Source of the DNA: Anaerolineales bacterium
Lineage (GTDB): Bacteria; Chloroflexota; Anaerolineae; Anaerolineales; Villigracilaceae
DNA length: 64,000 nucleotides
Assembly (NCBI GenBank): GCA_016932715.1
Contig: JAFGCG010000108.1
Coordinates: 20,695 to 84,694, forward strand
Reading direction: 5' to 3'
The position numbers were made by a program, and so were the translations under genes. Below are positions 17,332 through 25,764 of the stretch, piece after piece. Each line of letters begins with the position of its first letter. Within the stretch, counting starts at the first letter, position 1. The notes beneath the pieces are model-generated. The model saw only the letters and a program-made list of their open reading frames with translations, made no database searches and was not told the origin of the DNA.

Positions 17332-20124
17332 TTATTTCAGCCTCTCTACCACTGCTTTTGCCACCTTATCCATCGCATCGTTCATCAGGGCCGGGTCGGG
17401 CAGGCTGCCTTGCGCCAGGTTGGGACGTCCGCCGCCGCGCCCACCAATGGAGGCGATCAGGTCGCCCGCTTTCAGCCCGCGCTTGACGAGGTCTTCGGTG
17501 ACGACCGAGATCACCATCCCACCGGAGGTCAAAAGCGCCGCGCCATTCCTGGGATATTTCTCGCGGAACTTGTCCGCCAGGGTACGCAAAGTGTCCACGT
17601 TCGAATTCGGAACATCCAGCGCCATCACATGGACATCCTTCACGGTCTGAACATTGGAAAGCTGCTGATTGAACGCGGAGAGCGCCTGCGACGCACGCAG
17701 GGAAGCGACTTCCTTTTTCAGGTCCGCAGCCTCATCCTGCAGGCTCTCCACTTTGAAGGGCACCTCTTCGAGGGATGTTTTCAGCACTGCCGCAGTTTGC
17801 TTGAGCAGTTTGAAGCGATGTGCGATCAGGTCATACGCCCCGCGTCCGGTCACCGCTTCGATGCGACGCACACCCGCTGCAGCCGACCCCTCGCTGACAA
17901 TCAGGAACGCGCCGACATCGGAGGTCCGCTCGAGGTGCGTGCCGCCGCACAGTTCATAGGAATGTTTCGGCATCTTTTCCATCACAGCCGTTGGGTGCGC
18001 AATGATTTCATTCACCTCGAGAGCAGCAACATCCGATGGCAGGGTGATGGTGACCGTCCTGACGGTCTCACCATACTTCTCACCGAAGAGAGCCATGGCG
18101 CCCTCGGCGATCGCGTCCTCGCGGGCTTTTAGTTTGGGAATGACTTCCATATCAGACGCAATCGCCTCATTGACGAGCCGCTCGACGCGTTCGACCTGTT
18201 CGGGAGTCATCGCTTCAGGATGGTTGAAGTCGAAGCGCAGGCGACCGGGCGCGACCAGGGAGCCCGCCTGCCGCGCATGTTCGCCCAGCACTTTGTGAAG
18301 CGCGGCATGCATGAGATGAGTTGCCGTGTGATTGCGCATGATGTCATGACGGCGCTGCATATCCACTTCGGCAATCACCAGATCACCAACTTTTGGCTGA
18401 CCTGAAACAACTTCGCCCACATGCACGATCACACCCGCCGAAGGACGGCGCATGCCGGTCACCTCGATCTCCCACGCTTCGCCTCCGCTCACGCTCCGCT
18501 CAGCGTGAATATAACCCGTGTCATCCACCTGACCACCGGACTCGATGTAGAAGCCGGTCTTGGGCAGAATGACCTCGACCTGATCGCCAAAGGAGACGGA
18601 CTCTACGGACTGTCCGTTCACGATCAGAGCAAGGACTTCGCCTTCGACGCGCGGTGAAGTATAGGGGTCGTATTCAACACCATGTTCACCGAGTTTCTTT
18701 TTCTTTTGCAAATCCTTCAAAATGCCTGCAAAGAATTCGGCGTCCTCCCCGCCAAGTTTGCCCATCGCTTTGCCGCCGCCGGAAGCAAGACGATGCTCAT
18801 CCATGGCGAGGCGGAAACCAGCCTCATCCACGTCGAGGTTTTGCTCGCGAGCGATGTCGCGGGCGATCTCGAAGGGCAAGCCATAGGTCGCGTACAGGTC
18901 AAAGGCGCGGTGACCATCGAGGCTGGTCTGGTTCGAGCCGCGCAGCTCCGAGAGGAGATTCTCAAGATGAGCGGTACCCGACTCGACGGTCCGCGCGAAG
19001 CGGACCTCTTCCCGCGTCAAATTATCGAGGATCGCGCCGCGGCTTTTCACCAGTTCGGAATAGAACCCGCCGTATTCCTCGATCACGGCCTCCGCCACTT
19101 TGGCAAGGAACGGCTCGTGCAGCCCAATCTTGGTACCGAAGCGAGCCGCACGCCGGATGATCATGCGCGTGACATAGTTCCGTCCAACGTTGCCGGGCAC
19201 GACGCCATCCGCGATCAGGAACGCCGCCGAACGGACGTGATCGCAGATGACGCGATAGGGCGTGAAATCTGCATAGACTTGCGCTTCACTATGGCCCGTC
19301 AGTGAACGCAGAACGTCGAGCGAACCTGTAAAGAGGTCGGTCTTGTAATTCGAGTCGACGCCCTGCAGTATGGAGACGATGCGCTCGAAGCCCATGCCGG
19401 TGTCCACATGTTTGGCGGGCAGCGGCTCGAGGCGGCCATCGTCAAAGAGATTGTATTGAATGAAGACATTGTTCCATAGTTCGAGGTAGCGCTGGCAATC
19501 GTGGTTGACGCCGCAGACATGCCCCGGCACATCTTTCTTGTCGCAGAACTCTGCGCCGCGATCATAATGGATTTCCGAGCACGGACCGCAGGGACCCGTC
19601 TCCGCCATCTGCCAGAAGTTTTCCTTGCGTCCGAAGAAAAGCACGTGCGATGGGTCGAACCCGGGCTGTTCCTTCCAAATGTCCGCAGCTTCGTCGTCGC
19701 GCGGGATGTCCCCCTGGTCATCCTCGAAACAGGTGGCGTAAAGCCTGTCTTTGGGCAAGCCCCAGACATCGGTGAGCAGCTGCCATGACCAGGCAATTGC
19801 CTCCTTTTTGTAATAATCGCCGAACGACCAGTTGCCGAGCATTTCAAAGAAGGTGTGGTGCGCATCGTCGCGGCCCACGTCGTCGAGGTCGTTATGCTTG
19901 CCGGCGACGCGCATGCACTTCTGCGAGTTGACGGCGCGCTTATACGGGCGTTTGTCGGTACCAAGGAACACTTCCTTGAATTGCACCATGCCCGAGTTGG
20001 TGAACAGCAGGGTCGCATCCCCACCCGGCACAAGCGACATGGACGGCACAACCGTATGGCCGTGCTCGACGAAGAAATCTATAAACGTCTGGCGAATCTC
20101 GTTCCCGGTCAATTTTTTGGTCAT
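17332..20124 (-). CDS. alaS: Alanyl-tRNA synthetase
   Basis: Charges tRNA-Ala. The class II catalytic core is at residues 1-250 (FVEHGHTVVPSMSLVPGGDATLLFTNSGM-type motif region at the N-terminus), with the tRNA-recognition domain to about 460. The editing domain has HTATHLMHA (metal-binding HxxxH) and CGGTHLERT, and a C-terminal DHHA1-type domain ends in SIGGRGGGRPNLAQGS. At 930 residues it is slightly long. Part of the excess is a stretch near the start of the editing domain (HAERSVSGGEAW) whose DNA resembles the dispersed CGCTGAGCGGAG repeat. ATG 20124 follows TTGGAGT. Expression may be controlled by the leader ORF and terminator at 20191-20335, although a separate TATAAT lies at 20152-20157. 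Confidence 0.96.
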   Translation of the reverse strand: MTKKLTGNEIRQTFIDFFVEHGHTVVPSMSLVPGGDATLLFTNSGMVQFKEVFLGTDKRPYKRAVNSQKCMRVAGKHNDLDDVGRDDAHHTFFEMLGNWSFGDYYKKEAIAWSWQLLTDVWGLPKDRLYATCFEDDQGDIPRDDEAADIWKEQPGFDPSHVLFFGRKENFWQMAETGPCGPCSEIHYDRGAEFCDKKDVPGHVCGVNHDCQRYLELWNNVFIQYNLFDDGRLEPLPAKHVDTGMGFERIVSILQGVDSNYKTDLFTGSLDVLRSLTGHSEAQVYADFTPYRVICDHVRSAAFLIADGVVPGNVGRNYVTRMIIRRAARFGTKIGLHEPFLAKVAEAVIEEYGGFYSELVKSRGAILDNLTREEVRFARTVESGTAHLENLLSELRGSNQTSLDGHRAFDLYATYGLPFEIARDIAREQNLDVDEAGFRLAMDEHRLASGGGKAMGKLGGEDAEFFAGILKDLQKKKKLGEHGVEYDPYTSPRVEGEVLALIVNGQSVESVSFGDQVEVILPKTGFYIESGGQVDDTGYIHAERSVSGGEAWEIEVTGMRRPSAGVIVHVGEVVSGQPKVGDLVIAEVDMQRRHDIMRNHTATHLMHAALHKVLGEHARQAGSLVAPGRLRFDFNHPEAMTPEQVERVERLVNEAIASDMEVIPKLKAREDAIAEGAMALFGEKYGETVRTVTITLPSDVAALEVNEIIAHPTAVMEKMPKHSYELCGGTHLERTSDVGAFLIVSEGSAAAGVRRIEAVTGRGAYDLIAHRFKLLKQTAAVLKTSLEEVPFKVESLQDEAADLKKEVASLRASQALSAFNQQLSNVQTVKDVHVMALDVPNSNVDTLRTLADKFREKYPRNGAALLTSGGMVISVVTEDLVKRGLKAGDLIASIGGRGGGRPNLAQGSLPDPALMNDAMDKVAKAVVERLK
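18473..18507. repeat. CGCTGAGCGGAG-like repeat segment inside alaS
   Basis: On the minus strand the bases read ACGCTGAGCGGAGCGTGAGC followed by GGAGGCGAAGCG, matching the core of the intergenic repeats at 1081, 3698 and 51044. It encodes HAERSVSGGEAW, absent from typical AlaS proteins at this position. Confidence 0.5.
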
Positions 20125-20151
20125 TCATACTCCAAGTGAGCTAGTGGCGGA

Positions 20152-20157
20152 ATTATA
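20152..20157 (-). promoter_or_regulatory. Candidate extended -10 for alaS
   Basis: Minus strand TGGTATAAT, 28 bases upstream of the alaS ATG and downstream of the leader terminator. If active, alaS would have an unattenuated promoter in addition to readthrough from the leader promoter. No convincing -35. Confidence 0.45.
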
Positions 20158-20190
20158 CCAAGCCGCCAAAGATGAAAGAAGATAGATAAC

Positions 20191-20222
20191 AAAAAGTCCC
20201 GAACCTGGTACAGATTCGGGAC
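20191..20222 (-). terminator. Intrinsic terminator/attenuator ahead of alaS
   Basis: Minus strand GTCCCGAA (20222-20215) pairs with TTCGGGAC (20203-20196), followed by TTTTTG. It lies 20 nt after the stop of the alanine-rich leader ORF and 67 nt before the alaS ATG. GGGAC inside the leader ORF (20273-20269) is complementary to GTCCC of the 5' arm and could form a competing antiterminator. Confidence 0.8.
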
Positions 20223-20242
20223 CGGAAGGACAAAGGTACGTC

Positions 20243-20335
20243 TCACGCTGTCACAGGTTCACAGAGCAGTCCCAGAGCTTGGGCTGCGCTCGTAGCCAGG
20301 GCAGCGGCGGCATGAAATTTGAGTTCCTGTTTCAT
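20243..20335 (-). CDS. Alanine-rich leader peptide upstream of alaS (candidate attenuator)
   Basis: A 30-codon ORF (ATG 20335, TGA 20243) encoding MKQELKFHAAAALATS... with nine alanines, four consecutive at codons 9-12. The ATG is only 8 nt after a TATAAT, so the transcript would be leaderless. An intrinsic terminator follows 20 nt after the stop, then alaS. Classical attenuation logic fits: low Ala-tRNA would stall a ribosome at codons 9-12, leaving codons 21-23 (containing GGGAC) free to pair with the terminator's 5' arm and let transcription reach alaS. This is inferred from sequence only. A chance ORF in a short regulatory RNA is the alternative. Confidence 0.55.
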   Translation of the reverse strand: MKQELKFHAAAALATSAAQALGLLCEPVTA

Positions 20336-20343
20336 AGGGCGGG

Positions 20344-20349
20344 ATTATA
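20344..20349 (-). promoter_or_regulatory. Extended -10 of the alaS leader
   Basis: Minus strand TGGTATAATCCCGCCCTATG: an extended -10 with the leader ATG 8 nt behind it. The same arrangement (TATAATCCCGCCGCTATG) precedes the ABC-F leader at 41949. Confidence 0.65.
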
Positions 20350-20648
20350 CCATGTGAGGAGAGACGAAAGAGGAAAGAACGACGAGGGAAGTATGGCTTT
20401 CTCAAAGTTCAGATTGGAGACCTTCTGTACACGGATTTCACGGAACGGACGGAATTTTTTCCGTCATTTTACGGAGGAAACCGTGCTGTCCGTGGGTTCC
20501 GTGTACAAAAAACAAATTTTGTCGAGCTACTTTGGTAAAACCATAACGAGGGAAGCTTGCTTTATGCGCCTCTGAGAGTTGGCTCCGCTTAACGAAAATT
20601 GTCGTGGCTGCATCCATTCCCAAGAAAAGAGTTTTTCATGTAATAATA

Positions 20649-21520
20649 ACCAATGGTGCTAGTTCAGAGTGAAAATTCGGCGATGCTCATTTTGAAAGGA
20701 TCAGCTTCAGGATGGCGCAAGTGAAACAAATCCAGAAGGATGTTGAACATCGCCACGACATAAGCCAAGCGCATCTGAATGTAAGCGGACAGACGATGTC
20801 GGATACGTTTCAGATCGCAGACGGTGGTCAACATCGAAAAGACCGTTTCGACACACATCCGCTCATTCCAGGTTCCTTTCTTGCAGATTTTCAGGTTTTC
20901 TGGCACACCGTCTTTGTCTCGAAAACCGAAATCTGCCAATACGATGGTTTCACCAATGAAGGGCGTAACCACGGGATGAAAGTGCTTGTCGTTCACATTC
21001 ATTGTCGCCCAATCCCAATTGACGACGCGACACACCTCATTCAACAACATACAAATCTTGATCCCAATGCTCCACCGTCCTTTGTCGCGACCCTTTTTTC
21101 CAACTTGTTGTTTGCTCCGTCCCTCCCGGATCGGAAACAGCAACTCAACGGGATAACTATCGATCACAGTAAAGAAGTTCGGAGCCGACAACAGCAAATC
21201 ACACCAATCCTGATGGGTCTTGAGCAGACGTTGCAAGCGTGTCCGTTCTGGTAAGGTCCCATCGCCAAACCAATCACCATAATCCCGCTTCAGCCAACGA
21301 TAGAAGGCTCGAAAGTGACCGCCTTTCAATGCAAACAGAATACCAATTGTCACCAACTCACTCGGATATAACTTTGCCTGAGCATGTCGAGGAATCGCAG
21401 GCAGAGAAGTTGCAACCAAGTAGAAAATGTGTAGGATAATATCCTCTGTAGTCATGGGGTGCCTCCTCGTAGGTTTCAGCACCCTTGAGGATACCCCATG
21501 ACTCAACTAGCACCAAAGGT
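20649..21520 (-). mobile_element. IS982-like insertion sequence, 872 bp
   Basis: Terminal inverted repeats ACCAATGGTGCTAGTTCAG (left) and ACCTTTGGTGCTAGTTGAG (right, read inwards) match at 16 of 19 positions and start with ACC as in IS982 relatives. The flanks TAATAATA (left) and TAATAAAT (right) may be a decayed target duplication. One transposase ORF fills the element, so it looks complete. Confidence 0.85.
20664..21455 (-). CDS. Transposase, IS982-like DDE
   Basis: The preferred start is ATG 21455 (GAGGAGGCACCCC upstream), giving 263 residues. The probable DDE positions are Asp in FTVIDSYPVE, Asp in VLADFGFRDKDG, and Glu in ERMCVETVFSML. The N-terminal helical region (LYPSELVTIGILFALKGG) is typical of transposases in this group. 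The ORF is intact and ends 15 bp inside the left inverted repeat, consistent with an active or recently active element. Assignment to IS982 rather than another IS5/IS4-type group is by motif order and repeat ends and is not certain. Confidence 0.85.
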   Translation of the reverse strand: MTTEDIILHIFYLVATSLPAIPRHAQAKLYPSELVTIGILFALKGGHFRAFYRWLKRDYGDWFGDGTLPERTRLQRLLKTHQDWCDLLLSAPNFFTVIDSYPVELLFPIREGRSKQQVGKKGRDKGRWSIGIKICMLLNEVCRVVNWDWATMNVNDKHFHPVVTPFIGETIVLADFGFRDKDGVPENLKICKKGTWNERMCVETVFSMLTTVCDLKRIRHRLSAYIQMRLAYVVAMFNILLDLFHLRHPEADPFKMSIAEFSL

Positions 21521-21547
21521 TAATAAATTCCAAAGGATTCCCATAGC

Positions 21548-22156
21548 ATGCCTACCTTCTACATCATCCGCCACGCTGAAAAAGAAAAAGGGGATTTCCG
21601 CGTTCCTCATCTGCCGCATCAGGACCAGCCTCTCAGCCAGAGGGGCTGGGAAGAGTCGCGTAAGCTGTGGCCGTATCTGCGCGAGAAACAGATCTCGGCG
21701 ATCTACGTCAGTGCCTACCAGCGGACGGGCCAGACGATCGAGTATGTCGCCAAACAGTCAGGCATCACGCCGGTCATGGACGAGCGGCTGAATGAACTGG
21801 ACAGCGGCGTTGTCGCTCCAATGAGCGAGGAGGAAGTCCAGGAGAAGTTCCCTGAGTTTTGGAAAGCCTACGTTGAGCGCACGGCGGATTTCCGCTTCCC
21901 GGGAGGCGAAACGGGGGAGGAAGCCTGTCGCCGGATTTCAGGTTTCCTCGAGGAAAAGCGACAAGCCCATCCCGGCGAAAATCTTGTTTTCGTCACACAC
22001 GAAGGTCTGATCCGGCAGTTGATGTGTTACATTGTGAACATCCCTGTCTACAAACGCAGCAACTTTTATGTCGACCTCTGCGGGATCATGGAAATCAGCT
22101 ACCAGCCTGAGTACAAATCCTGGAAGCTGATCCGCTTCAATCAGAAACTGCCATAG
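21548..22156 (+). CDS. Histidine phosphatase family protein (phosphoglycerate-mutase fold)
   Basis: 202 residues. The phosphohistidine motif is FYIIRHAEKEKG near residue 8. The second catalytic Arg/His regions are VSAYQRTGQT near 58 and VFVTHEGLIRQ near 150. ELDSGVVAPMSEEEV supplies the usual acid region. Members dephosphorylate sugar phosphates, nucleotides or cofactor precursors; the substrate cannot be told here. The start lies 28 bp from the end of the insertion sequence and no good Shine-Dalgarno is visible, so the IS probably displaced the original promoter. Confidence 0.88.
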   Translation: MPTFYIIRHAEKEKGDFRVPHLPHQDQPLSQRGWEESRKLWPYLREKQISAIYVSAYQRTGQTIEYVAKQSGITPVMDERLNELDSGVVAPMSEEEVQEKFPEFWKAYVERTADFRFPGGETGEEACRRISGFLEEKRQAHPGENLVFVTHEGLIRQLMCYIVNIPVYKRSNFYVDLCGIMEISYQPEYKSWKLIRFNQKLP

Positions 22157-22455
22157 GGCTTGACCCCTATCCCTTATTTCCCAGCCCCTTTTCCTGCCGT
22201 ATCAGTACCTTTTTCCTATTCGTTCACTATCATAAGCGTATAAATTCGCGGCGTCATTTCGCTCTCTTAATGCTATACTAATTTGCAGGGTACCGCATAC
22301 ATATCCAGCCCAAAGCTTATTTGTTGGTCCGTAATTACTCCAAGACTTTGGGAATTCATCAGGCAGGCGGTAGTGCTTTGCCGACAGGGGCAGCTTATAT
22401 CAGGATGCGCTCGCCGAAGTTCCGCGGGAGGCGAGAACAGGAAAAGGATATCTGT

Positions 22456-24078
22456 ATGAAGAACATTCGCACCTCTCTGTCATTATTTATGATGTTGGTT
22501 CTTTCTGCGTGCAATTTGTTTGCGTCGGACGCCAGCACCATTACGGGCGACACTCCCGTGTTGAGGCTGACCGTCCAGACCCAGAACGGAGCAGGCACGT
22601 TCAGTGAGGCCGGCGAAGTCATCAATTATGAATATGTGATCACAAATACAGGGAATTCGCGGCTGGCAGGACCTGCAATCGTGACGGACGCTCCGCGACA
22701 GGTCGATTGCCCGGATGTCAGTACTGTTGGCAATGGGGATATTTATCTCGATCTCAACGAAACCCTCACCTGTACTTCGACCTACACGGTATCAGAGACG
22801 GATGTTACTACCGGTTCCTTGACCAATCTCGCCAGGGCAAATGTCGGCGGCGTCGACTCGAACCCATCGGGCGTCACCCTGACGCGCGGGGTCGCACAGG
22901 TTTTCAGCACACTGGTACTGACCAAAACAGCCAGTTCGCAGACCTATGATCAGGTTGGACAGGTGATCACATACAACTACAACATTACCAACACAGGGAT
23001 AATCCCCCTGGGTCCCGCCCAATTCGCCATCACCGACAACAAGTTTGGCGCGCCGCTCAATTGCGGACCTGCCGAGACAATTCTCGCTCCAGAACAGACG
23101 GTAACCTGTTCATTCCCCTATACGATCACGCAAGCTGACGTGGACGCGCCCAGTCTCACGAACAGCGCGACCGCTTCCGGTGCCGGGCAGACTTCCGCGC
23201 CTGCCACAACGACGGTGACGAACCTCAGCAGTGCGGCAGCCACGCAAACAGCAGACGCTCTGCAAACCGCGACGCTGGCTCCTTCTCCGTCGAACCTGGC
23301 GCCGGGCAGCACGATCCAGCATCACGTGGCGGTCGGCGAATGGCTGATCCAGATCGGGCGCTGTTACGGCGCGAGCTTCGAAGACGTGCGCAACGCGAAT
23401 CCGCAGATCGCCGACCCGAATTTCATCCTGCCCGCGATGATCGTCACCATCCCGCGCATTGGTAGTGCAGGCAGGATCTATGGTCCGCCGTGTGTTACCT
23501 TCTATATCGTCCAAAGCGGTGACACGTGGGAATCGATCGCGCAAAGGTTCAACGCCGACCTGGTCGTGCTGCATAAGGTCAACCCTGTCTCGCTGACCGC
23601 CGGGACCGAAATCAAAATCCCGTTGAATTCCGCGGGCGCAGTCGGTGTAACCCCGGTGACCGCGACCGCTACTGCCACAGCCACCGCGACGACGACCGTT
23701 ACGGCTCAACGCATCACATTTCCGGAAGGCCAAACCACAACCTCAGTAGCCGGCGTCGTCAGTCCGACCCAAACCGCTCAATATGTGGTCACCACCGCTC
23801 AGGACCAGGTGTTGGCCGTCAGTGTGACCACATCGGCTGCGAATGAAGTTGGCTTGGGCGTGAATGGACCCACCGGTCTGCCGGTCAAATCACTGGATGG
23901 CATGTTGACATGGAGCGCAAACATCACGACCGGCGGAGATTACTATATCAATGTTGCCAGCATAGCTGGAAGTTCGAGCAAAGCCTTCACACTGACAGTC
24001 AGCCTGACTTCGCCTGCCACAGCCACGCCTACTTTTACAGAGACCGCCACCGGCACGCCGACGACGCCCAGCCCCTAA
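22456..24078 (+). CDS. Lipoprotein with DUF11-like repeats and two LysM domains
   Basis: Start at ATG 22456 (AAAAGGATA upstream). Earlier in-frame codons lack a signal peptide. Lipobox LSAC is followed by two DUF11-type beta-sandwich repeats (ITNTGNSRLAGP and ITNTGIIPLGP regions). Two LysM peptidoglycan-binding domains come next (HHVAVGEWLIQIGRCYG... and YIVQSGDTWESIAQRFN...), then a TATATATATTT linker and a C-terminal pre-peptidase-like beta domain (ADQVLAVSVTTS region). It is predicted to be a cell-surface protein bound to membrane and wall. A TGCTATACT-type -10 lies about 180 bp upstream, implying a long 5' leader. A terminator follows at 24102. Confidence 0.85.
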   Translation: MKNIRTSLSLFMMLVLSACNLFASDASTITGDTPVLRLTVQTQNGAGTFSEAGEVINYEYVITNTGNSRLAGPAIVTDAPRQVDCPDVSTVGNGDIYLDLNETLTCTSTYTVSETDVTTGSLTNLARANVGGVDSNPSGVTLTRGVAQVFSTLVLTKTASSQTYDQVGQVITYNYNITNTGIIPLGPAQFAITDNKFGAPLNCGPAETILAPEQTVTCSFPYTITQADVDAPSLTNSATASGAGQTSAPATTTVTNLSSAAATQTADALQTATLAPSPSNLAPGSTIQHHVAVGEWLIQIGRCYGASFEDVRNANPQIADPNFILPAMIVTIPRIGSAGRIYGPPCVTFYIVQSGDTWESIAQRFNADLVVLHKVNPVSLTAGTEIKIPLNSAGAVGVTPVTATATATATATTTVTAQRITFPEGQTTTSVAGVVSPTQTAQYVVTTAQDQVLAVSVTTSAANEVGLGVNGPTGLPVKSLDGMLTWSANITTGGDYYINVASIAGSSSKAFTLTVSLTSPATATPTFTETATGTPTTPSP

Positions 24079-24101
24079 AGAGATGGATTGGTCTCAGAAT
24101 A

Positions 24102-24137
24102 AGCAGTCCACGCAATACACTGCCTGGACTGCTTTTC
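24102..24137 (+). terminator. Intrinsic terminator
   Basis: AGCAGTCCA (24102-24110) pairs with TGGACTGCT (24125-24133) and is followed by TTTT. Confidence 0.8.
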
Positions 24138-24256
24138 ATGGAAATGGCGGCTGCGATATTTGTAACTAAAATGAAACTTTCGGTGGATGCATGTCCGCCT
24201 CGGACATGTTTATAATGCTGTCAGCATCCAATCCGGTCTATTCACAGGAGTTCAAC

Positions 24257-24661
24257 ATGGCAGAAATAAAGACCAAGGTCAGGAAAACAAGCGTGGATAA
24301 ATTTCTGCGAGGGATCAGGGATGAAAAAAAACGGGAGGAGTGTCATCAAGTCTTGAAGATCATGAAGAGGGCTACAAAAGCGGAACCGAAAATGTGGGGC
24401 ACAAACATCGTCGGGTTTGGCGATTGCCGTTCGGCCTATGCATCTGGTCGTGAAGTTGACTGGTTCGTTGCAGGCTTCTCTCCGCGCGCCGACAGCCTGA
24501 CCCTGTATATCACGGGCAGCCTGGACAAGACCATGTTGAAAAAACTTGGAAAGTACAAGGTGGGCAAGAACTGTTTGTATATCAATAAGCTCGAAGACGT
24601 GGATAAAAAGGTGCTGGTCAATCTGATCGCAAAATCGGCACAGCGATCGAAAGCGAAGTGA
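24257..24661 (+). CDS. DUF1801 (YdhG-like) protein
   Basis: Start at ATG 24257 (CACAGGAG upstream) gives 134 residues; farther upstream starts have no RBS. The family pattern is clear: an N-terminal helix with VDKFLRGIRDEKKREEC, MWGTNIVGFGDC, and a beta region WFVAGFSPRADSLTLYI, ending in a Lys-rich tail. The biochemical role of DUF1801 proteins is not established. A TATAAT at 24211-24216 supplies a likely promoter. The stop overlaps the ATG of the following LRR gene (TGATG), so the two are translationally coupled. Confidence 0.85.
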   Translation: MAEIKTKVRKTSVDKFLRGIRDEKKREECHQVLKIMKRATKAEPKMWGTNIVGFGDCRSAYASGREVDWFVAGFSPRADSLTLYITGSLDKTMLKKLGKYKVGKNCLYINKLEDVDKKVLVNLIAKSAQRSKAK

Positions 24662-25467
24662 TGGAACTGGCGCGTGCCACAAACCTCAAATCACTGGACT
24701 TATACAACCAGGGCTTGGGCAGAGTACCCAAATATGTCTGGCAAACCACGGCGCTGGAAACGTTGAATCTGGCAGACAATGGGCTGACGTCAATTTCCGA
24801 GGAGGTTGGAAACCTTCTCCATCTCACGATGCTCGACCTGGGGCACAACAATTTGTCATCCGTGCCGGAGGCGCTGGGGAGGCTAAAAAAGCTCAAATTC
24901 CTTTATCTGAGCAACAACAGATTGCGTTCGATCCCTCATTCCCTGTGGGAACTCAAGAACCTTGTCTATCTGAACATCACAGATAACCGGCTTGCCTGCC
25001 TGCCTGAAGACATCGGTCATTTATCAAACCTGATCGAACTCAGACTCTACAACAATCAGCTCGCCTCGCTGCCAGATTCGATCGGACGCCTGAAAAACCT
25101 GCTCGAGCTGCATCTGATGGGAAACCGGCTGAGGGCGCTTCCCGAGTCGATTGGCAGGCTGAAGAAACTTAGAAAGCTGATGCTGGAGGGAAATAAGCTG
25201 GAAGCTCTGCCAGCCTCGCTGGGCAGCCTTGAAAATCTTACCGACCTTGACCTGAGAAATAACCAGGTGAAAGACCTGCCCGATTCCATTGGAAAGCTGC
25301 GCTCTCTGCGATTCCTGGATTCGAGAGCCAATCGATTAACCGACTTGCCGTCAGGGATCGCGAAACTGCGGAACCTTGAGAAGCTGGATCTGCGCTGGAA
25401 TCAAGCCCTGGCAGTCCCCAGGTGGATTGCAGACCTCGAAGACCGCGGCTGTATCGTTTATACGTAA
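24661..25467 (+). CDS. Leucine-rich-repeat protein
   Basis: 268 residues made almost entirely of about ten 23-residue leucine-rich repeats of the LPxSIGRLKNLxxLxLxxN type (for example LPDSIGRLKNLLELHLMGN), with no signal peptide or membrane segment. It is therefore a cytoplasmic protein-interaction solenoid. The ATG overlaps the DUF1801 stop codon. Repeats of this class resemble those of plant intracellular Ras-group LRRs and many bacterial stand-alone LRR proteins. The binding partner is unknown; translational coupling makes the DUF1801 protein a candidate. Confidence 0.88.
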   Translation: MELARATNLKSLDLYNQGLGRVPKYVWQTTALETLNLADNGLTSISEEVGNLLHLTMLDLGHNNLSSVPEALGRLKKLKFLYLSNNRLRSIPHSLWELKNLVYLNITDNRLACLPEDIGHLSNLIELRLYNNQLASLPDSIGRLKNLLELHLMGNRLRALPESIGRLKKLRKLMLEGNKLEALPASLGSLENLTDLDLRNNQVKDLPDSIGKLRSLRFLDSRANRLTDLPSGIAKLRNLEKLDLRWNQALAVPRWIADLEDRGCIVYT

Positions 25468-25559
25468 AACTAAATTTCCTCTAATGATTTCCGGCTAGAA
25501 TAGGGAAATTATGCGCCCCGATCGGGTAAATCCGTATTCAAGGATTCTGCGTACCTTCC

Positions 25560-25727
25560 TAGGGTGTGTATGCAAAATCCTCTTGCATGTCATTCTGAGG
25601 AGCGAAGCGACGAAGAATCTCGGATTTTGCTTCCAAAACACCCAAGAAATGAGACTCTTCGCTTCGCTCACACCGTCCCGGTGTCCTTCAGGAGAGTGAC
25701 ATGATCTTAATTTGCACACAGACCCTA
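25560..25727. mobile_element. MITE-like element with nested palindrome
   Basis: Outer inverted repeats TAGGGTGTGTATGCAAAAT (25560-25578) and, reversed, TAGGGTCTGTGTGCAAATT (25709-25727) bracket an inner palindrome from TGTCATTCTGAGG to GAGAGTGACA. No ORF is present. The nesting suggests one element inserted in another. The surrounding 25468-25764 gap otherwise shows no gene. Confidence 0.55.
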
Positions 25728-25764
25728 AAGAATTGACTACTTATTGGTTCAAGAGAGCTGCCCA

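Larger units (their letters stand above)
20225..20648. other. Gap between alaS and the insertion sequence
   Basis: Apart from the leader ORF and its promoter (20243-20349), this stretch holds a repeat built from ACGGATTTCACGGAACGG and its reverse complement (20432-20515; ends CACGGATTTC and CCGTGGGTTCCGTG). An 80-base region follows before the IS that shows nothing I can assign. Confidence 0.5.

Noticed and set aside
20191..20335. T-box riboswitch upstream of alaS
   Set aside because: No T-box bulge sequence or specifier loop is visible; the region is too short and contains an ORF instead.
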